A stretch of DNA of 8,442 nt, from NCBI GenBank assembly GCA_047619485.1, contig JBLHKE010000321.1, positions 1 through 8,442 of the forward strand. The letters run 5' to 3'. This DNA comes from JBLHKE01 sp047619485 (GTDB taxonomy: Bacteria; Verrucomicrobiota; Verrucomicrobiia; Verrucomicrobiales; DEV007). Below, in pieces: positions 7,701 through 8,442 of the stretch. Under the pieces are notes generated by a model, which saw only the letters and a program-made list of their open reading frames with translations, ran no database searches and was not told the origin of the DNA. A program made the translations under genes and the position numbers. The first letter of the stretch is position 1. Every line of letters starts with the position of its first letter.

Positions 7701-7971
7701 CTTCGGCCTATTCGACACATTGGGGAATGTCACCGAGTGGTGTCAGGATCGCTACTGGAAATCTTACCGGCCAGACCGGGCAGGCAGTAAGTTTGAGATC
7801 GAGGAAGTCTGGAGGACGCGCGTCCCTCTACCCGATGGCAACGCCTACTGCTACCGTGGCGGCTCCTTCCTGCACCCGCGGAGATACGTCCGCTCCGCAT
7901 GGAGAAACTCGACGAACTATCCTAACCACCCGTTTACAGGATTTCGCATTGCGCGAACCATCAAAAAATAG
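4777..7971 (+). CDS. Transmembrane Ser/Thr protein kinase with zinc ribbon, HEAT-like region and FGE-like domain
   Basis: This is a 1064-residue one-pass membrane kinase. Residues 1-30 form a zinc ribbon (CKIC at 5-8, CPVC at 21-24). The kinase domain is about 43-340 with all key residues: glycine loop GRGGFGVVYLA, Lys74 in VALK, Glu92, HRDIKPAN (Asp167), DFG (Asp188) and GTPEYMPPE. The juxtamembrane region is basic (YWARKFVRRNR). A TM helix follows at about 366-386 (SALGSIAVIILTAALIGY), putting the remainder outside the cytoplasm. Residues about 395-755 are alpha-helical and HEAT-like, closing with SAAEWLLNRWG. Residues about 775-1062 are FGE-sulfatase/C-type-lectin-like (GYRLPTEAEWELACRGG, FGLFDTLGNVTEWCQD, YRGGSF...TGFRIAR). 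The cysteine pair expected in a real FGE is absent, so this is probably a binding domain. ATG 4777 is preferred, with AGGA 10 nt upstream; a TTG at 4768 would add three residues and overlap the sigma stop. It probably senses a signal and phosphorylates the sigma factor; that partnership is inferred. Confidence 0.92.
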   Translation: MVTKCKICGSEIPDGKQSWECPVCTLKSGFTNAYGLEGQVIGPYTIIEQIGRGGFGVVYLAGQSTPVQRHVALKILSHGRFDEGMKSQFIAEQQLLALMNHPNIAKIFDAGETESCMPYFVMELIEGEPITRYCDRKKLTPRERIEIFRQVCSAIQHAHQKAIIHRDIKPANILIEEVDDRPVPKVIDFGIAKAMGSPLADLKFHLRSGQVVGTPEYMPPEQARGDSDIDTRADIYSLGVLLYELLIGAPPFSRKELEEAGIEAILNKIENDPPPSPSDRLSSMAEQMDTVANDRHIAPSQLRKLVRGDLDWIVMKALEKPRKLRYETASAFATDIDCFLDDRPLPSRRRTVTYWARKFVRRNRLAVSALGSIAVIILTAALIGYHLNRQNAQQRAEILLKTLVNSRVERLPVVLGELRPFGKLTREPLERLAADPKIETRARAQLALIQQDPSRVAGFTEFLLKAQPDELTVYLALLEDHPDQLSPAAWAALLNENLEPKLRLNAAAISATLTPADPRWGGLGEELAGWLVSSGAVDDPRWLSLFRPVAMSLIKPLRKIYSDENVSRPRATAAAALAEYLQGDRSEMLGLLQNARGPFQLAAITDVLARSSDSASVLGEEIGRPLPVLADEDAHRAAAEKHARLGLALLELGLEDQAWPMFEHGPDPEIRSHLIHALAEYAVDPEILISRLESETDAGIISAILIALDEFDVAYIPQPRRDALRPMLEDYYSAASDAGVRSAAEWLLNRWGMAGKLAELDRPLLGKAPGGERSWYLTGGGDFTMVLLPTPVAGFEIGSPVTEMNRSEDEHRIAVDIDRRVAIATKEVTVAQFVRFAKAMNDEKIKKTDVEPGADPWDGLDAKHPSPTSAMCGISLKEAALFCWWLSREEGLADEQCYLFEGEEYKDGNPVLVEGYLNKGGYRLPTEAEWELACRGGTTSARHFGTSPDLLSKYAWHLDGSGGSSRPVGSLCPNPFGLFDTLGNVTEWCQDRYWKSYRPDRAGSKFEIEEVWRTRVPLPDGNAYCYRGGSFLHPRRYVRSAWRNSTNYPNHPFTGFRIARTIKK

Positions 7972-7984
7972 GGCTCTGTCCGGG

Positions 7985-7999
7985 TTTCGCAACGCGAAA
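7985..7999 (+). terminator. Small hairpin after the kinase stop, weak terminator candidate
   Basis: TTTCGC-AAC-GCGAAA makes a 6-bp stem with a 3-nt loop, 13 nt past the TAG. It is not followed by a T tract, so it is not a classical intrinsic terminator. It may stabilise the 3' end of the sigma-kinase transcript. Confidence 0.3.
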
Positions 8000-8067
8000 A
8001 CTGGAGATTTGAGCAGGTGTAGAGTTCTGAGAGGCAAAGCGTAAAGCCAGAAACCTGCGGAGGCGCG

Positions 8068-8120
8068 CGGGGTCAAGCGATCCCGCAGGAGCGTAGCGAC
8101 GAGGACAGCGCTTGACCCCG
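8068..8120. repeat. Long inverted repeat abutting the right IS copy
   Basis: CGGGGTCAAGCG (8068-8079) and CGCTTGACCCCG (8109-8120) are perfect 12-bp inverted arms around a 29-nt spacer containing GCAGGAGCGTAGCGACGAGG. A competing 7-bp pairing (CCTGCGG 8054-8060 with CCGCAGG 8083-8089) overlaps it. The right arm ends exactly where the IS-like sequence begins. As RNA it would form a strong stem-loop; without a T run it is not a standard terminator. It resembles REP-type intergenic repeats. Confidence 0.65.
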
Positions 8121-8122
8121 TG

Positions 8123-8413
8123 TGGTGCAATTAATCGGCCGAAGCGCCAAGCCCCCTTGGAACCAGGCCTTCTCCCGTCACGGCGTATCAGGTAGGCTCG
8201 CCGGATGTCCCAAGCTCTACAGTTCCTTATCCTGACCACGGCGGGCTGGATGAACCGCCAGCAGGAGGACGCGATCGATTACTTGAGAGAAGAGAACCGG
8301 GTGCTCAGGGAACAGCTTGGCTGCAAGCGAATCCGCTTCACCGACGCCCAACGCAAGCGGCTTGCGAGGCGCGGCAAGAAGCTCGGGCGCAAAGTGCTGA
8401 GGAGGCTCGCCGG
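8123..8413 (+). repeat. Direct repeat, right copy (IS 5' end)
   Basis: This is the partner of 99-389, in the same orientation and without gaps. Differences include the codons giving WMNRQ here against WLNRQ on the left, and LREQL against LQEQL. The repeat ends where the left copy's internal deletion begins. Confidence 0.93.
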
Positions 8414-8442
8414 CATCGCCACCCCGGACACGATCCTGCGCT
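8205..8442 (+). CDS. Integrase-core IS transposase, N-terminal part (3' truncated by window)
   Basis: The 79 visible residues start at the ATG equivalent to 181 in the left copy. They contain the amphipathic EDAIDYLREENRVLREQLG segment, a basic RFTDAQRKRLARRGKKLGRK helix region and then IATPDTILR, the standard entry into the DNA-binding and DDE core parts of this family. The reading frame is open to the window edge. An internal ATG at 8250 (MNRQQ) is a possible later start. No strong Shine-Dalgarno sequence precedes either start. This copy may be functional; the catalytic residues lie outside the window. Confidence 0.8.
   Translation, partial: MSQALQFLILTTAGWMNRQQEDAIDYLREENRVLREQLGCKRIRFTDAQRKRLARRGKKLGRKVLRRLAGIATPDTILR

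Larger units (their letters stand above)
7972..8120. other. Structured intergenic DNA between the kinase gene and the right IS
   Basis: These 149 bp have no supported gene. The interval begins with GGGCTCTGTC directly after the kinase stop, contains a small hairpin (7985-7999) and ends in a large inverted repeat (8068-8120). Minus-strand ORFs crossing it are rich in Arg, Pro and Ala and look like artefacts of GC-rich inverted-repeat DNA. It may be a genome-wide intergenic repeat or a remnant of another mobile element. Confidence 0.5.
8121..8442 (+). mobile_element. Right IS copy, 5' part, continues beyond the window
   Basis: The copy starts around TGTGGTGCAATTAATC and shares the 82-nt leader and transposase start with the left copy. 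Unlike the left copy it continues into the normal IATPDTILR sequence of the family, so it has not suffered that deletion. Whether it is complete cannot be seen. A 5'-TG end would fit an integrase-type transposase. Confidence 0.8.

Noticed and set aside
7849..8120. C-terminal CLec/FGE-like motif followed by hairpins, recalling the variable region of a diversity-generating retroelement
   Set aside because: No reverse transcriptase, no template repeat and no adenine-biased near-copy of 7849-7968 is present in the window. The RGGSF...VRSA...GFR ending is also usual for ordinary kinase-FGE fusions in this phylum.
1..8442. CRISPR array, tRNA, rRNA or toxin-antitoxin pair
   Set aside because: No regularly spaced short repeats, no cloverleaf-like segment and no paired small ORFs with recognised toxin or antitoxin motifs were seen.

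Overview
The window looks like an accessory segment from a Verrucomicrobiota (or closely related PVC) chromosome. Three protein types support this: a long Ser/Thr kinase with a HEAT-like middle and a formylglycine-generating-enzyme-like (FGE-like) C-terminus, the ECF-like sigma factor that travels with such kinases, and a secreted SASA-type acetylesterase with a LamG-like tail. The phylum is inferred from protein families, not from a marker gene.

Layout, all on the + strand. Positions 1-96 are unassigned flank. Positions 97 to about 736 hold a decayed copy of an insertion sequence (IS) with an integrase-core transposase; it has an internal deletion, a frameshift and a lost catalytic Asp. Positions 793-2985 encode a secreted esterase with a SASA domain, two FN3-like segments and a LamG-like region. 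Positions 2986-3500 are a weakly coding gap with a possible promoter near its right end. Positions 3501-3800 hold a small unknown ORF behind a very strong Shine-Dalgarno sequence, possibly frameshifted. Positions 3920-4771 encode an ECF-like sigma factor. Positions 4777-7971 encode a 1064-residue membrane kinase (zinc ribbon, kinase, TM helix, HEAT-like, FGE-like), starting 5 nt after the sigma stop. Positions 7972-8120 are a structured intergenic stretch. From 8121 to the window end lies the beginning of a second copy of the same IS, in the same orientation.

The core of the window is the sigma-kinase pair. The kinase carries a likely sensory region outside the cytoplasm, and its tightly coupled gene partner is a sigma factor with no anti-sigma gene nearby. 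The simplest model is a one-membrane-protein signalling route in which ligand binding by the FGE-like/HEAT part changes kinase activity and phosphorylation controls the sigma factor. The esterase could be a target or only a neighbour; no shared promoter motif could be established by eye. The two direct IS copies, 8,024 bp apart, make the whole block a candidate composite element or a unit that recombination could delete.
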